DNA of 64,000 nt, from positions 7,667,689-7,731,688 of the forward strand of contig CM055728.1 of assembly GCA_029465975.1 (NCBI GenBank), read 5' to 3'. The notes below the pieces were generated by a model. It did no database searches. It saw nothing but the letters and a program-made list of their open reading frames with translations, and had not been told where the DNA came from. Numbering within the stretch: the stretch's first letter is position 1; the number at the start of each line of letters is the position of its first letter. Positions 26,201 through 41,200 of this stretch are shown here, in pieces. The position numbers and the translations under genes are program-made. Origin of the DNA: Dallia pectoralis. Taxonomy: Eukaryota > Chordata > Actinopteri > Esociformes > Umbridae.

Positions 26201-29200
26201 TTCATACTGGAAAGCCAATTCCCTGCAGAGTGATATTCCATATTCCCAACACTGGAAAGAGATAGCAAGGCAGAGAGCTTAACCATTTGTACTCCGTATC
26301 CATAACAATAGCATCTGAATGGGGAAAGTGACATCAAAGACATCCTGACACGTCGATTTCTGGTCATGCAACTGGGATTAAGTTGCTACCAAGGGGCTTA
26401 TAGATTTCTATGACCTCACTTTCAATTACTTACAATATTAGTTTTTATTCCAAACATTTTAATTTGGGAAATAAAAAAAAAAAACGATTTAAATACAACT
26501 TATACATGTGGCTTCAAAGTTGTTTTCTCCAACTGAAGCTTTTGCCATCAATACGAGTAACGGAAAAAAGTAAACATTATTTATCTTAGTATTACAAAAT
26601 CTAAACTTTGTGACATCTTAACTCGGGTGTTACTTGAAGGTAAACACAATAAATAGGATGGAAGTCTACATGAATAAGCATAACGTGACTAAGCACGACT
26701 TGCCTTTCCCTTGTTAAAGTAATGGAGTACTTTGCGGCTGAGGCCCTCTTTGCGTTGCCATTCACTCTGTGTGGGGTAATGGAGGAACTCCCTCAGAGGC
26801 CGGTCCTCCCAATGCAGCAGTTCCCAGTACAACAGCAGGGTAAATGCGGCCTCTGATGATGGGGAGTATAAATAGCGATAAATAGCGATATCTGCATTAT
26901 TGACCATTATTGCTCATCCTCTATTGCTGACTGAAGGCAACATGGCGCAAACATATTTTTTTCCAAACACCATAGTAACGTTACCTGTGTAATCTTCGGC
27001 GTGCAAATGCAGGTCACACAGTTTGTGAATGTAACGGATGTACATGTCCTCCTTGTTGATCTCGGACTTGTAGAAGTTCTGTGGAGGCCGCACGAGATTG
27101 TTCAGGAGAAGACACAGCGTAACATGGAGATATCCGGCATAACTGAGCTATGGCATCGGTAGTTGAAAATGTCTCACCATGAGATTGGAAGAGCCTCCCA
27201 CTTTCTTGTTCTCCGTCTCATCTCCCTTCATACAGTCCCTTAAAGCGGAGAAGGGTTTCATTGTCTATTGTATCACCTTTATAACTAGTGAATGTTAAGA
27301 CGTGACTACAAATCTGTAATCCCACCTAGTAGTAAGTCATACCTATAGTCTAGCAGCCGGTCCATCAGTCTGGTGACGGATGTGACAAACGATATGCCGG
27401 TCTCTCTCCAAGTCTCCTGCTCGATTTTCTCCAGAAGGCTGGAGAAAGAGAGAACCGGTGTTACTTGTGCGCAGAAGGAAAAATCTGGTGAACTAGACAC
27501 ATATATGCTTGAAGGGTCTATGGCAGTTTTAGAGCAAAGGCTCAGGCTCCGAAGAGCCTAGTGTAATACCTTGGGTAAGGCCCGAACAACTGGGTCCTGG
27601 AAGTCACAGCGGAGAGACACACAAAGTCAGGAGCATGTAACAGCTAACATGCAGACACTGGTTCATAAATAGGACACTGATTTTGTCGACACTTACAGCA
27701 GGCCAAAGAGTTCCCTATGATTGTCATCTCCTTTCCCATCAGCCACCATGCTCTCCAGCTTGTCCATTAACTCTGCTTCCACCTACATTCACACGCAAAA
27801 CACACAAACAGCAGCATTTGCATATGGAATTAAATGGGACACTCCCTTTTCCTAGAGCACTAAAACAACGCACACTATTGGGTGATATTGTATTATAACT
27901 ATTGGGTGATAATGTACTGTAACTATTGGGTGATATTGTATTATAACTATTGGGTGATATTGTATTATAACTATTGGGTGATAATGTACAATAACTATTG
28001 GGTGATAATGTACTGTAACTATTGGGTGATATTGTATTATAACTATTGGGTGATATTGTATTATAACTATTGGGTGATAATGTACAATAACTATTGGGTG
28101 ATAATGTACTGTAACTATTGGGTGATATTGTATTATAACTATTGGGTGATATTGTATTATAACTATTGGGTGATAATGTACTGTAACTATAACTATTGGG
28201 TGATAATGTACAATAACTATTGGGTGATAATGTATTATAACTATTGGGTGATAATGTACTATAACTATTGGGTGATAATGTACAATAACTATTGGGTGAT
28301 AATGTACTATAACTATTAGGTGATAATGTACTATAACTATTGGGTGATAATGTACTGTAACTATTGGGTGATATTGTATTATAACTATTGGGTGATATTG
28401 TATTATAACTATTGGGTGATAATGTACTGTAACTATAACTATTGGGTGATAATGTACAATAACTATTGGGTGATAATGTACTATAACTATTGGGTGATAA
28501 TGTACTATAACTATTGGGTGATAATGTACTGTAACTATTGGGTGATAATGTACTGTAACTATTGGGTGATATTGTATTATAACTATTGGGTGATATTGTA
28601 TTATAACTATTGGGTGATAATGTACAATAACTATTGGGTGATAATGTACTGTAACTATTGGGTGATATTGTATTATAACTATTGGGTGATATTGTATTAT
28701 AACTATTGGGTGATAATGTACTGTAACTATAACTATTGGGTGATAATGTACAATAACTATTGGGTGATAATGTACTATAACTATTAGGTGATAATGTACT
28801 ATAACTATTGGGTGATAATGTACTGTAACTATTGGGTGATATTGTATTATAACTATTGGGTGATAATGTACTGTAACTATTGGGTGATATTGTATTATAA
28901 CTATTGGGTGATATTGTATTATAACTATTGGGTGATATTGTATTATAACTATTGGGTGATAATGTATTATAACTATTGGGTGATAATGTACTGTAACTAT
29001 AACTATTGGGTGATAATGTACAATAACTATTGGGTGATAATGTACTATAACTATTGGGTGATAATGTACTATAACTATTGGGTGATAATGTACTGTAACT
29101 ATTGGGTGATAATGTACTGTAACTATTGGGTGATATTGTATTATAACTATTGGGTGATATTGTATTATAACTATTGGGTGATATTGTATTATAACTATTG

Positions 29201-32200
29201 GGTGATAATGTACAATAACTATTGGGTGATAATGTACAATAACTATTGGGTGATAATGTACTGTAACTATTGGGTGATATTGTATTATAACTATTGGGTG
29301 ATATTGTATTATGACTATTGGGTGATATTGTATTATAACTATTGGGTGATAATGTACAATAACTATTGGGTGATAATGTACTGTAACTATTGGGTGATAT
29401 TGTATTATAACTATTGGGTGATATTGTATTATAACTATCGGGTGATAATGTACTGTAACTATAACTATTGGGTGATAATGTACAATAACTATTGGGTGAT
29501 AATGTACTATAACTATTGGGTGATAATGTACTATAACTATTGGGTGATAATGTACTATAACTATTGGGTGATAATGTACTGTAACTATTGGGTGATAATG
29601 TACTGTAACTATTGGGTGATAATGTACTATAACTATTGGGTGATAATGTACTATAACTATTGGGTGATAATGTACAATAACTATTGGGTGATAATGTACA
29701 ATAACTATTGGGTGATAATGTACTGTAACTATAACTATTGGGTGATAATGTACAATAACTATTGGGTGATAATGTACTATAACTATTGGGTGATAATGCA
29801 CAATAACTATTGGGTGATAATGTACTATAACTATTGGGTGATAATTTACTATAACTATTGGGTGATAATGTACTGTAACTATTGGGTGATTATGTACTAT
29901 AACTATTGGGTGATAATGTACTGTAACTATTGGGTGATAATGTGCTGTAACTATTGGGTGATAATGTACTATAACTATTGGGTGATAATGTACTATAACT
30001 ATTGGGTGATAATGTACTATAACTATTGGGTGATAATGTACTATAACTATTGGGTGATATAACTGTGATAATGTACTGTAACTATTGGGTGATAATGTAC
30101 TATAACTATTGGGTGATATAACTGTGATAATGTACTAACTATTGGTGATAATGTACTATAACTGGTGATAATGTACTGTAACTATTGAGTGATAATGTAC
30201 TGTAACTATTGGGTGATAATGTACTATAACTATTGGGTGATAATGTACTGTAACTATTGGGTGATAATGTACTGTAACTATTGGGTGATAATGTACTGTA
30301 ACTATTGGGTGATATTGTACTATAACTATTGGGTGATAATGTACTATAACTATTGGGTGATAATGTACTGTAACTATTGGGTGATATTGTATTATAACTA
30401 TTGGGTGATAATGTACTGTAACTATAACTATTGGGTGATAATGTACTGTAACTATTGGGTGACAATATACTGTAACTATAACTATTGGGTGATAATGTAC
30501 TATAACTATTGGGTGATATTGTATTATAACTATTGGGTGATAATGTACTGTAACTATAACTATTGGGTGATAATATACTGTAACTATTGGGTGATAATGT
30601 ACTGTAACTATTGGGTGATAATATAACTATTGTAACTATTAACTATTGGTGATAATGTACTGTAACTATTGGGTGACAATATACTGTAACTATAACTATT
30701 GGGTGATATTGTATTATAACTATTGGGTGATATTGTATTATAACTATTGGGTGATAATGTACTGTAACTATAACTATTGGGTGATAATGTACAATAACTA
30801 TTGGGTGATAATGTACTATAACTATTAGGTGATAATGTACTATAACTATTGGGTGATAATGTACTGTAACTATTGGGTGATATTGTATTATAACTATTGG
30901 GTGATATTGTATTATAACTATTGGGTGATATTGTATTATAACTATCGGGTGATAATGTACTGTAACTATAACTATTGGGTGATAATGTACAATAACTATT
31001 GGGTGATAATGTACTATAACTATTGGGTGATAATGTACTATAAATATTGGGTGATAATGTACTATAACTATTGGGTGATAATGTACTGTAACTATTGGGT
31101 GATAATGTACAATAACTATTGGGTGATAATGTACAATAACTATTGGGTGATAATGTACTGTAACTATTGGGTGATAATGTACTGTAACTATTGGGTGATA
31201 ATGTACTATAACTATTGGGTGATAATGTACTATAACTATTGGGTGATATTGTACTATAACCTTTGGGTGATAATGTACTTAAACACATTCCTACAGAGAA
31301 CGCCCGGTCGGTGTCACACATCAGGAGATGCCCCTCACCAGTTTGAAGTTGCCGTTCTTCCGTTGCTCCCAGTCCATCATGTCATGGAAGATCGGGATCA
31401 TGATGTTCCGGACCTCGCTCTGAGGCACAAGCGTCACACCCAGGAACGGTCCCATCATTCCAGGGATGAAGTGGGGTTTATTCTCACCTGGGGCACACAG
31501 AGGAAGTGGTATGCACGTTATAGGAACACACATGTTATCCAGGAAGGCCAGAATGACGTAGACAGTTGTTTTATAACACCATCTCACCAAGTTTTTGCCA
31601 CATGCTGAAGAGCTCATAGGCCATCATCACCCTCATATCACCATATCTGCAGTGTTGGGACAGAATACAGGATTGTGTTCCGGCTGTGTACAACTGGATA
31701 AAATAACATATGTGCATCGGTAGCTGCTGACTGAACACAAGTTGATGAACATGCACGCACTTGAAAAATGCCAGTGTGGTTTCTACTAATTGCATGTGTT
31801 GTTACCTATTTTTCAATAATTTAGTAAAATAGAATAGAGGTACCGGTACGTACTTATCCAGGACTTTCTTTCTCTTGGTCTGGGTCAAAGATTCCAGCTG
31901 TAGACTGGGCTGGTTGATGTACAGGACTGTCAGACTGAAGAACGAGTTCCAAACCTTGTACGGAGAACAGACCCATACAAACATCTAATCATATTCCCAT
32001 TCCACTAAACCTGTGTAGGGTGCTCTGCATTTCCAGACACATTAGATTAAAGATTGATGACGTTCAGAGAATTGCAGTGTACTGTTGTTTGGAAAACCAT
32101 ACAAAGAAAACAAATAGTCCTTATACAGTGAAAGACAAGCCCTCCCATTTAGCTGCTACATGCCCTTGTTCAACGTCACCTTGAAATCAAAATCTGCCTC

Positions 32201-35200
32201 AGAGAAGTTCTTGTGTAACGCTGGGGACAGGTATTGTGTTGTGGTCACAATGACACTGCAGAAGAAGACACAGGAAAAATGACACAGGATGAATGTAGAG
32301 GACACAACTCTAAAAAATACATTCTAATTTCACATGCAACCAGTCTGAATCAACGTTTGGGTGTGTCAGTTCGGGTGGGTCCGTTCGGGTCGGTCCGTTC
32401 GGGTGGGTCAGTTCGGGCGGATCAGTTCGGGCGGATCAGTTCGGGCGGATCAGTTCGGGCGGATCAGTTCGGGCGGATCAGTTCGGGCGGATCAGTTCAG
32501 GCGGATCCGTTCAGATGGGTCAGTTCGGATGGGTCAGTTCTGGTGTGTCAGTTCAGATGGGTCAGTTCGGGTGTGTCAGTTCGGGTGGGTCAGTTCAGAT
32601 GGGTCAGTTCGGGTGTGTCAGTTCGGGTGGGTCAGTTCAGATGGGTCAGTTCGGGTGTGTCAGTTCTGGTGTGTCAGTTCGGGCGGGTCAGTTCGGATGG
32701 GTCAGTTCGGGTGGGTCAGTTCGGGTGGGTCAGTTCGGATGGGTCAGTTCGGATGGGTCAGTTCGGATGGGTCAGTTCGGGTGTGTCAGTTCGGATGGGT
32801 CAGTTCGGGTGTGTCAGTTCGGGTGTGTCAGTTCGGATGGGTCAGTTCGGATGGGTCAGTTCGGGTGTGTCAGTTCGGGTGTGTCAGTTCGGATGGGTCA
32901 GTTCGGGTGGGTGTTCGGATGGGTCAGTTCGGATGGGTCAGTTCGGATGGGTCAGTTCGGGTGTGTCAGTTCGGGTGTGTCAGTTCGGGTGTGTCAGTTC
33001 GGATGGGTCAGTTCGGGTGTGTCAGTTCGGGTGTGTCAGTTCGGATGGGTCAGTTCGGATGGGTCAGTTCGGGTGTGTCAGTTCGGGTGTGTCAGTTCGG
33101 GTGGGTCAGTTCGGGTGGGTCAGTTCGGGTGGGTCAGTTCGGGTGTGTCAGTTCGGGTGTGTCAGTTCGGATGGGTCAGTTCGGGTGTGTCAGTTCGGGT
33201 GTGTCAGTTCGGGTGTGTTAGCAAGTATCATCGGCAATATCATGATGGTTAAATTAAACTACCGTAGTTGTGAATTGAACTTTGAATTGGACAAATAGAA
33301 ATTTGAGTTACTCCTTTTATGTTAGCCCTGTAAATTGTTTATATTAGCCCAATTCACACGTTTTTTTCTGAAAATGAATACCTGCACATTTACTTCCATG
33401 TCAATTACACATCCTCACACTGTACTCAGTATGTTTTCACACTGCTCTTTCGCACTTACGGTTGGATGGAAACTGCAATTTGTTGTACTGTACTTATACT
33501 GTCCAATGACAATAAAGTAGAATCTAATCTAATATCACCTAATCTGTTTTGCTCTGTGACAGAACGATAGATTTATTAATTGTGATCCTAACGAGCCACT
33601 TATTGCCAAGCGGTCAGGTGCTCTAACTGCTAATTGCGAACATAAAGGAAGGATTTGTTAGTGACAGAAGTCAGACTTACTGACTGGTCAGAAGCCTCAT
33701 GACACTCCAGTCTCTGGGGAAGATGGTGAGCTTCATCAGGTTCCGAAACACGCAGAAAATCTTCAACAGGAACTCCTGGAAGACAGTGGTTGTGAAGGTT
33801 ATTTCATTCATTATCATCAGCACTTTATTCAGGACAGTGGGTGTGGATATTATTTCATACATTACGATCTGCACAGAATTTAATAGAGGTGGTTGTATTG
33901 GTTACTAAATGTATTTTGTTATTTTTTTTACCTTAATTTAAAAAAGGTAGGCCAATTGAGAACAAATTCTAATTTCCAACAGCCACCTGGGGAGAAGCTT
34001 GTGATTGAACCCAGGACATCATAAGTCAGGAGTTGTAGTGGTTATTTCATACATTATCATCAGCACAGAATAACATGGAAGTCAGGAGTTGTAGTGGTTA
34101 TTTCATACATTATCATCAGCACAGAATAACATGGAAGTCAGGAGTTGTAGTGGTTATTTCATACATTATCATCAGCACAGAATAACATGGAAGTCAGGAG
34201 TTGTAGTGGTTATTTCATACATTATCATCAGCACAGAATAACATGGAAGTCAGGAGTTGTAGTGGTTATTTCATACATTATCATCAGCACAGAATAACAT
34301 GGAAGTCAGGAGTTGTAGTGGTTATTTCATACATTATCATCAGCACAGAATAACATGGAAGTCAGGAGTTGTAGTGGTTATTTCATACATTATCATCAGC
34401 ACAGAATAACATGGAAGTCAGGAGTTGTAGTGGTTATTTCATACATTATCATCAGCACAGAATAACATGGAAGTCAGGAGTTGTAGTGGTTATTTCATAC
34501 ATTATCATCAGCACAGAATAACATGGAAGTCAGGAGTTGTAGTGGTTATTTCAAACATTATCATCAGCACAGAGCATTCTACCCTACGTGAGGTCGGTTG
34601 TTGTCAGATCGGCCCAGCAGCTCTCACCTTGAGCTCCTCTTTGCTGTGAAAGTTGTTCAGCAGATGGTGGAAGTGGATCTCCGTCATCTGCCTGAGGAGT
34701 GACAGTAGAGTGGACACATACTCCCCCTGGACAGGAAACACACCCCATGTTAGTTGTCTTACATACGATACACAGTATCTGTTCTGCCTCCTGGGCCAAA
34801 TAAACACCCGACCAGGTAGACTCAGGACGTAGCGTTGCGAAATTATGATACATGGGAATAATCTGAAATTAGGCAAAACTGGGGAGATCTCTTGACAGTT
34901 CCTCTCGGTTCCTGCTGACTGGCTGGTTTGTAGCCTATGTGGGGATCCTTATGTTTTTTTAGACAACTTCCCTAACACTTTTGTTTCAGCACCTTTGACA
35001 TTGTTTTGGTTTATTAGTTAACCCCAGTTTGTGTTCCAGTGGGAACAGCAGGACGGAGCATTTTGTTTGGTGATTGTTTGTGATTATAATTTGTAATAAT
35101 TGTCTTTCTCTCTTCTTCAGGGAGTTGGGGAGTAGATTTAGAGCTACCCCGGGGTATACATCACCCGTAGGTATACTTCTGTCTAGAACCACTAGCTAGA

Positions 35201-38200
35201 CCTGGGCGGACCACCAGCTGTATGTTTGTTTAGGGCACCTTGGTCGTGTGCCAGATAGGGGTTCTTATGTGTTTGTGTTGCATGGAGTTTAGTGGTTGTG
35301 TTTTGTTTATTTCTTTGCTTTGGTCTGTCCAGCCCTCCCCAATTTCCCAAGAACATTACTATTGTTTAGTGTTTACGTAATACTGTGGCTAAATAAAAGC
35401 GTAGTTTTTACATTATCTGAGTGTGTCCTTTTCTCGCACCACAACACCATACTTCCTTTGCTGGCATCGGTGGGCCTGAGCAATGGGTTGTCTGGTTCCC
35501 CTCCCTTTTGGGAGCTGGATCGTAACAAACTCAGTTCAATTGCAACCCTAACAGCTCAGGTAGGGTGAAATAAAAAGACCCTCTGAATAAGACAGCCTGC
35601 TGAATAATGGAGAAGATGGTGCAAGAGAGTTTCTGACCGTAATCTCAGCCGTGCACTGGGGACAACGCTGCCCCCTAGCTGTCTCTAGAGACTTGGACAT
35701 GATGGACAGCAGCGTTTGGAGCAGCACATCCAACAGACTCTCCACCATCATCTCCACCTCCTCCTGCACGGAAGACTCCTAAGTGAGGAGGGAGAGGAAT
35801 AAAGCAGGAGAGAGATTGAGATATGGAGGCGAAGGCGAAGTAGGGCAAGCAAGGGGGAGAGAGGGAGAGAGATGGAGGTAAGAAGAGATTAGTAAGAAAG
35901 GGGGGAGAGGGCGAATCAGACAGAATTGAATGAATAATTAACGCATTTAAATAAGCTGCTCGACAGACCATTTAAAAGATTAATTCGGCACTCAGTGTAA
36001 AGTGGCCTCGATATTAATGCCCGGACAATAAAGCCCAAACAATGACATGGTGTTATGCTTTACTTAATAAGACATGGCATTATGTCACGTTTTGCAGACG
36101 AGTTGCTCTTAAATGGCATTTGAAACATGAACTGTTAAGAGGAAATGTGTGGACTGGGTGCACACTGCAGTAGATGTCCTAGTAACCTGTTACCAGATAA
36201 ATAGCCTCCAGAAATTCATACAAGGTCAGACAAAATGTCAGCCGACTAATGTTCACGATTTAGGGGATCGGTAATCTGATCTGGTTTTAAGGGCACCATT
36301 GACCTCTAACATCTACTCAGACTTGGTGTGAAATTCAGTGCAAGATTCATCAGTAGTGATTCATGGGTAGTTGTTCAGTTGTATATTTAGTGGTTGATTC
36401 AGACATGATTTCGTTTATGGATTAAATTGTAGATCCAGCTGTGGTGGTTGTTTAATAGTTTCAGAGATTAAGTGATGTACCATAGAACTGGTTTTGATGA
36501 TGGAAAAAATGCTGGTCAGAATTCCTGAGCAGATGAGCAGCTCCCTCTGCTGGCGAAGGTGAAGATGGATGTGATGTAGGACCACAGGCAGCAGGATACT
36601 ACGAGACTCTGTGAGAGAAACGTGTTGAGGAGAATCAGATGTAGTAAGATGTTTAACCAGGTTTAACACTAGCATTATACGCTTCCCCAACAAACACTAA
36701 ATCCATGTATTCAACTCCCACTTTTGGTGAATCAAACAGTTCTCACCGAGTCCTTTTAGCTTGATAATGAATCAGAATCAGAAATGTAAATTCAGTAAGA
36801 GTCTCACCAGGGAAAAAGAAGAGTCGGCTCTCAACGGTACGGGCGATGGACTGCAGTTTGACCACATCCATGGACTGGCCAATGTCCACCGTGCTTGGCA
36901 TGCTACCCAAGGTGCCCCGGACATACTCTGCCACCTCCTGCACCGTGAACATCTGCAGCAGCTCGTCGAAAATGTCCGGAAAACTGTTCAACAATGCTGC
37001 CTGATGCGGTTGACGACAGACAAAAGGAAAAAAGGGAAAAATTGTGTTCCTCGTCCAATTTATGACATTATAAACCCGTCAATGTGTTTGTTTTGACCAT
37101 ATGCCACTATACACTATACTCCACTGTCCCTCACTGCTTCATAACTAACAGAGGAAACATGGAAGCTGATGGGCTGGATCTTTAGCCACATTTATGAAAA
37201 CATGTATTATATATTGACTGTTCTAACAGCTTGATCACCAGTTTATAATATACCTGACACCTCTCGTAATACCCCACTGCTTGTTGCTTCATTGCTTAAT
37301 TATGCCCACGGTAAGCGAGTTGGAATAACAAAAGATAGCACTTAATTGATTATTTTATTATAACACCCATACAGGAAGTGTAAGTATACAGACTGTTTAA
37401 AATACATAAACATAAAATGGGAATGGTGCCGGCGTATCTGAGAAAAAGAGAGAGGTTTACAGCCGCCTGATTGATAATGCAGCACTGGGTGAAGAACACA
37501 AGGGGGCGCTGTGACTTACTGAGACAGGAGAAGTGCCTGGAGCATGACTACCATTAAAAGGCATGCAGTTGATCACACCCCTAAACTGTCCAAGAGCAAG
37601 CCAGGGTTTGGGCAACAGTAAGAGGGGGATCAAATAATAAAATACAGGTGATGAATGCAATAAAATGTATTACAGGCAACAACAGAGAGACGGTGATGAA
37701 CAATACATTAAAGAAATGACCTAATAGTAATACAGTAAATGCTACATTTAGTTAAAGCATACAGAACACGAGCAACACCAGAGACAGACAGGTTCAGCCA
37801 AACAAGACAAACAGACAGGCCAGCAGACAGACAGACAGGCCAGCAGACAGACAAATAAAAAGACCAGCAGACAGACAGGCAGGCAGGCCAGCAGACAGAC
37901 AGGCCAGCAGACAGACAGACAGACAGACAAGCCTTCAGGCAGACAGACAAACAGGTCTCCAGACAGACAGGCAGACACACACACAGGCCAGCAGACTAAC
38001 AGGCAGGCAGGCCAGCAGACAGACAGGCCAGCAGACAGACAGACAGACAGGCCAACAGAAAGACAGGCCAGCAGACAGACAGGCCAGCAGACAGACAGGC
38101 CAGCAGACAGACAGGCCAGCAGACAGACAGACAGGCCAACAGAAAGACAGGCCAGCAGACAGACAGACAGGGCAGAAGACAGACAAGCCAGCAGACAGAC

Positions 38201-41200
38201 AGACAGGGCAGCAGACAGACAGGGCAGCAGACAGGCAGGCCAGCTGACAGACAGACAGGGCAGCAGACAGACAGGGCAGCAGACAGACAGGCCAGCTGAC
38301 AGACAGACAGGCCAGCAGACAGACAGGCCAGCAGACAGACAGACAGGCCAGCAGACAGACAGGCCAGCTGACAGACAGACAGGGCAGCAGACAGACAGAC
38401 AGGGCAGCAGACAGACAGGCCAGCTGACAGACAGACAGGCCAGCAGACAGACAGGCCAGCAGACAGACAGACAGGGCAGCAGACAGACAGACAGACAGAC
38501 AGGCCAGCAGGCCATCGGAAAGAGAGAACTACAGCCGGGAGGAATGTTTCGATGTTCTGACCTGTGTGAAGACCAGGGTCTCTGAGCTGCGGCCGTCCAG
38601 GCTTAGAACAAAGCGGATGGATTGGAAGAGTTCCTGGATGCTGGCCCTGAACTGCTCCTCCTCCATACCACAGGTCGCCCGCGAGTACAGGATGCGAGAC
38701 TGGACGATGAACTTAAACAGGTACTCCAGGGCCTGCAGGGTGAACAGACAGGAACACACCAGGTTCTAGGTCCACGAATCACATTACCCTTTTATTAGGG
38801 CTTCTGTCCTGTTCTCCATGTTGCCACATACATGGTTCCTTTCTTTATGGCTTGTAATACAATGAACCTTTACATGACCGCTATATCCTTCAATTATACA
38901 TCTTAGGATCATCATGTATGCCAGTAATCCGCAGTGCAAACAGCAGCATCATATTCCCTGTCATCAGTCTTCCCTGGTCTGATGTGTGTCTGGAAATCTG
39001 CTCGGATACAAACCGGCTCCATATGAAACGAACCATTCATTTAGATTACACCGTTTTCTTTTATTGGTTCCTACAGGAATATATTTTTTCTATAAGAGCG
39101 GGTCTAAACGTCACATGTTCTGTAGAAAGAAAAGCACGAGCGGAATGTCAAACAGCGGTCGTAATCTTCTGTGTTGATGTGAGCCTTACCCTCATGGCCT
39201 CCTGGATGTGGTCCTGTCTGACGACTTCTGCAGAGCGGTCCATGTACCATTTCAGACAGCGTATCAACTCTCTAAACACACACACGAACACAAGATTGTG
39301 AAACACTATAGTCGCTGTGGCTACGGAAGCAGTGACAGGTGTGAACTGAAATCTGTGTCTTGTTTTATTTAGAAGCTGCACAATACATTTGAGCGAACAC
39401 CCCGTTGGTGTCTGTATTTATTTAGTATATATACACAGGTGTTGTATACGTTCCGTGGCCACTCTATTACCTGATCGTTAACACATATATACACAGGTGT
39501 TGTATACGTTCAGTGGCCACTCTATTACCTGATCGTTAACACATATATACACAGGTGTTGTATACGTTCAGTGGCCACTCTATTACCTGATCGTTAACAC
39601 GTATATACACAGGTGATGTATACAGTCAGTGGCCACTCTGTTACCTGATCGTTAACACGTATATACACAGGTGTTGTATACAGTCAGTAGTCACTCTATT
39701 ATGTACACCTGATCGTTAACACATATATACACAGGTGCTGTATACAGTCAGTGGTCACTCTATTATCCCTCGTGTTGTCCTGGGGTCATTCTGACCCCAA
39801 AAAAAATATTTTGCCGAAAAATATGTTTTTTTTTCATTAATTGGTCTGAAAATAAGGGTAGTTGTTTATTACTATGCTCTTTATGAGTCAAACTAATTAG
39901 TAGTAATTTGATTGAATTCTGGGTGTTTCACTAAATGTAATAACCTCTGTTGTCCTCTGGGGTCAAAAAGACCCCGCAGCACAAAGTAGTCCAATGGAGC
40001 AAATTGTCACATAATACTGCTTGGCAAAACAACTTTGATCTTGTGTGTTTGTTGTGTGGGGTCAAGCAATGGTTATGACAACAACACAAAACAAAACAAG
40101 TATTTTCTCACAGGTGTTTGGGGCATTTCACATGTTAGTCTGAGAGAGTCAGGCAGCACAATGAGGAGGCAGACGTTTTATATTGCACATGAGGCTTGCA
40201 AGATAATTTTTGATATAAAAGAAAATAATGACCAGGAGGACAATGCTGAATATAATGAGGATGAATCAACTGATGAAGAGGGTTCAGGGTCAGAAGAGGA
40301 GGAACATAATGATGAGGTGATAGATCCAACATAGAGACAGCATGCTACTTCTTCCTCTGAAGAAGCCCCCACATCTCTTGCTGCAGAAATGGAAGATGAT
40401 TATGAATTTTAGGAAATGGATGAACGTGATGATGAGGAAGAATCTGAAGCTGATATGGAATAAGTGTCAGAAGTGAAGCACGGCACCTATTATGATGAAG
40501 AATCAACTGATGAGGCACCTATTATGATGAAGAATCAACTGATGAGATAGAATCTGAAGTTGAAATGGAAGAAGTGTCAGAAATGGAGGACAACATATAT
40601 TATGAAGAAAGAATCAACAGATGAGGTAGAATGAGGAAGAGGACCCAGCTGAGATAGAAGAATATTTCCAGTCAAAGGATGAAACATTGATCTGGTCTTC
40701 CATCCCTCCCAGTGACCGGCGAAGAATGTTGTCAGCAGAGAGAGAGACAAGCCACAATGGTCCAACTGCATATGCAAGGTCTCAGATTGATGACATAAAG
40801 TCCACTTTTGACCTGTTTCTGCCTATTGAAGACACAGTGCTGAACATGACAAACAAGGAGGGGCAACGCATTTATGGTAACAAGTGGAGAAAGATGAATC
40901 AAATGGATTTGCAGCATATGGGTATGTTTTATGTCAATACGGTCTATTGGCTCTAAATTCCCCAAAAAAGCATTTTTTTTCTAATAATGGGTTGAACTGA
41001 AGTATGACTAAAGGTGTAACACAAAATCTATTGTAAATTTATACTGTATGCTTTCTAAACAGTCAAACCAGGCGGGGTCATTTTTGACCCCAGAGGACAA
41101 AAGGTGTGATTATGGGCTGCCATTTCTAAAAATAAAATTATTCAAAAACAGCATCCTGACTATACTTTGACAAATACCACTCAGTGATAAGTCAAATAGT

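Noticed and set aside
27852..29801. 649-residue open frame on the minus strand, and long + strand frames at 27882-31608
   Set aside because: They are by-products of the 24-bp repeat, which is a multiple of three. There is no domain, no unique sequence, and the region is a dock3 intron.
32357..33222. Interstitial telomeric repeat suggested by GGGTGTGT
   Set aside because: The unit is 14 bp with GTCAGTTC; no TTAGGG runs.
32234..33298. Open frames of 245-354 residues on +
   Set aside because: The 14-bp repeat has no stops in any + frame; all three frames give the same GSVRMGQF-type repeat.
37748..38515. 255-residue Cys-rich minus-strand frame
   Set aside because: It is a translation of CAGACAGACAGGCC-type units, not a secreted cysteine-rich protein.
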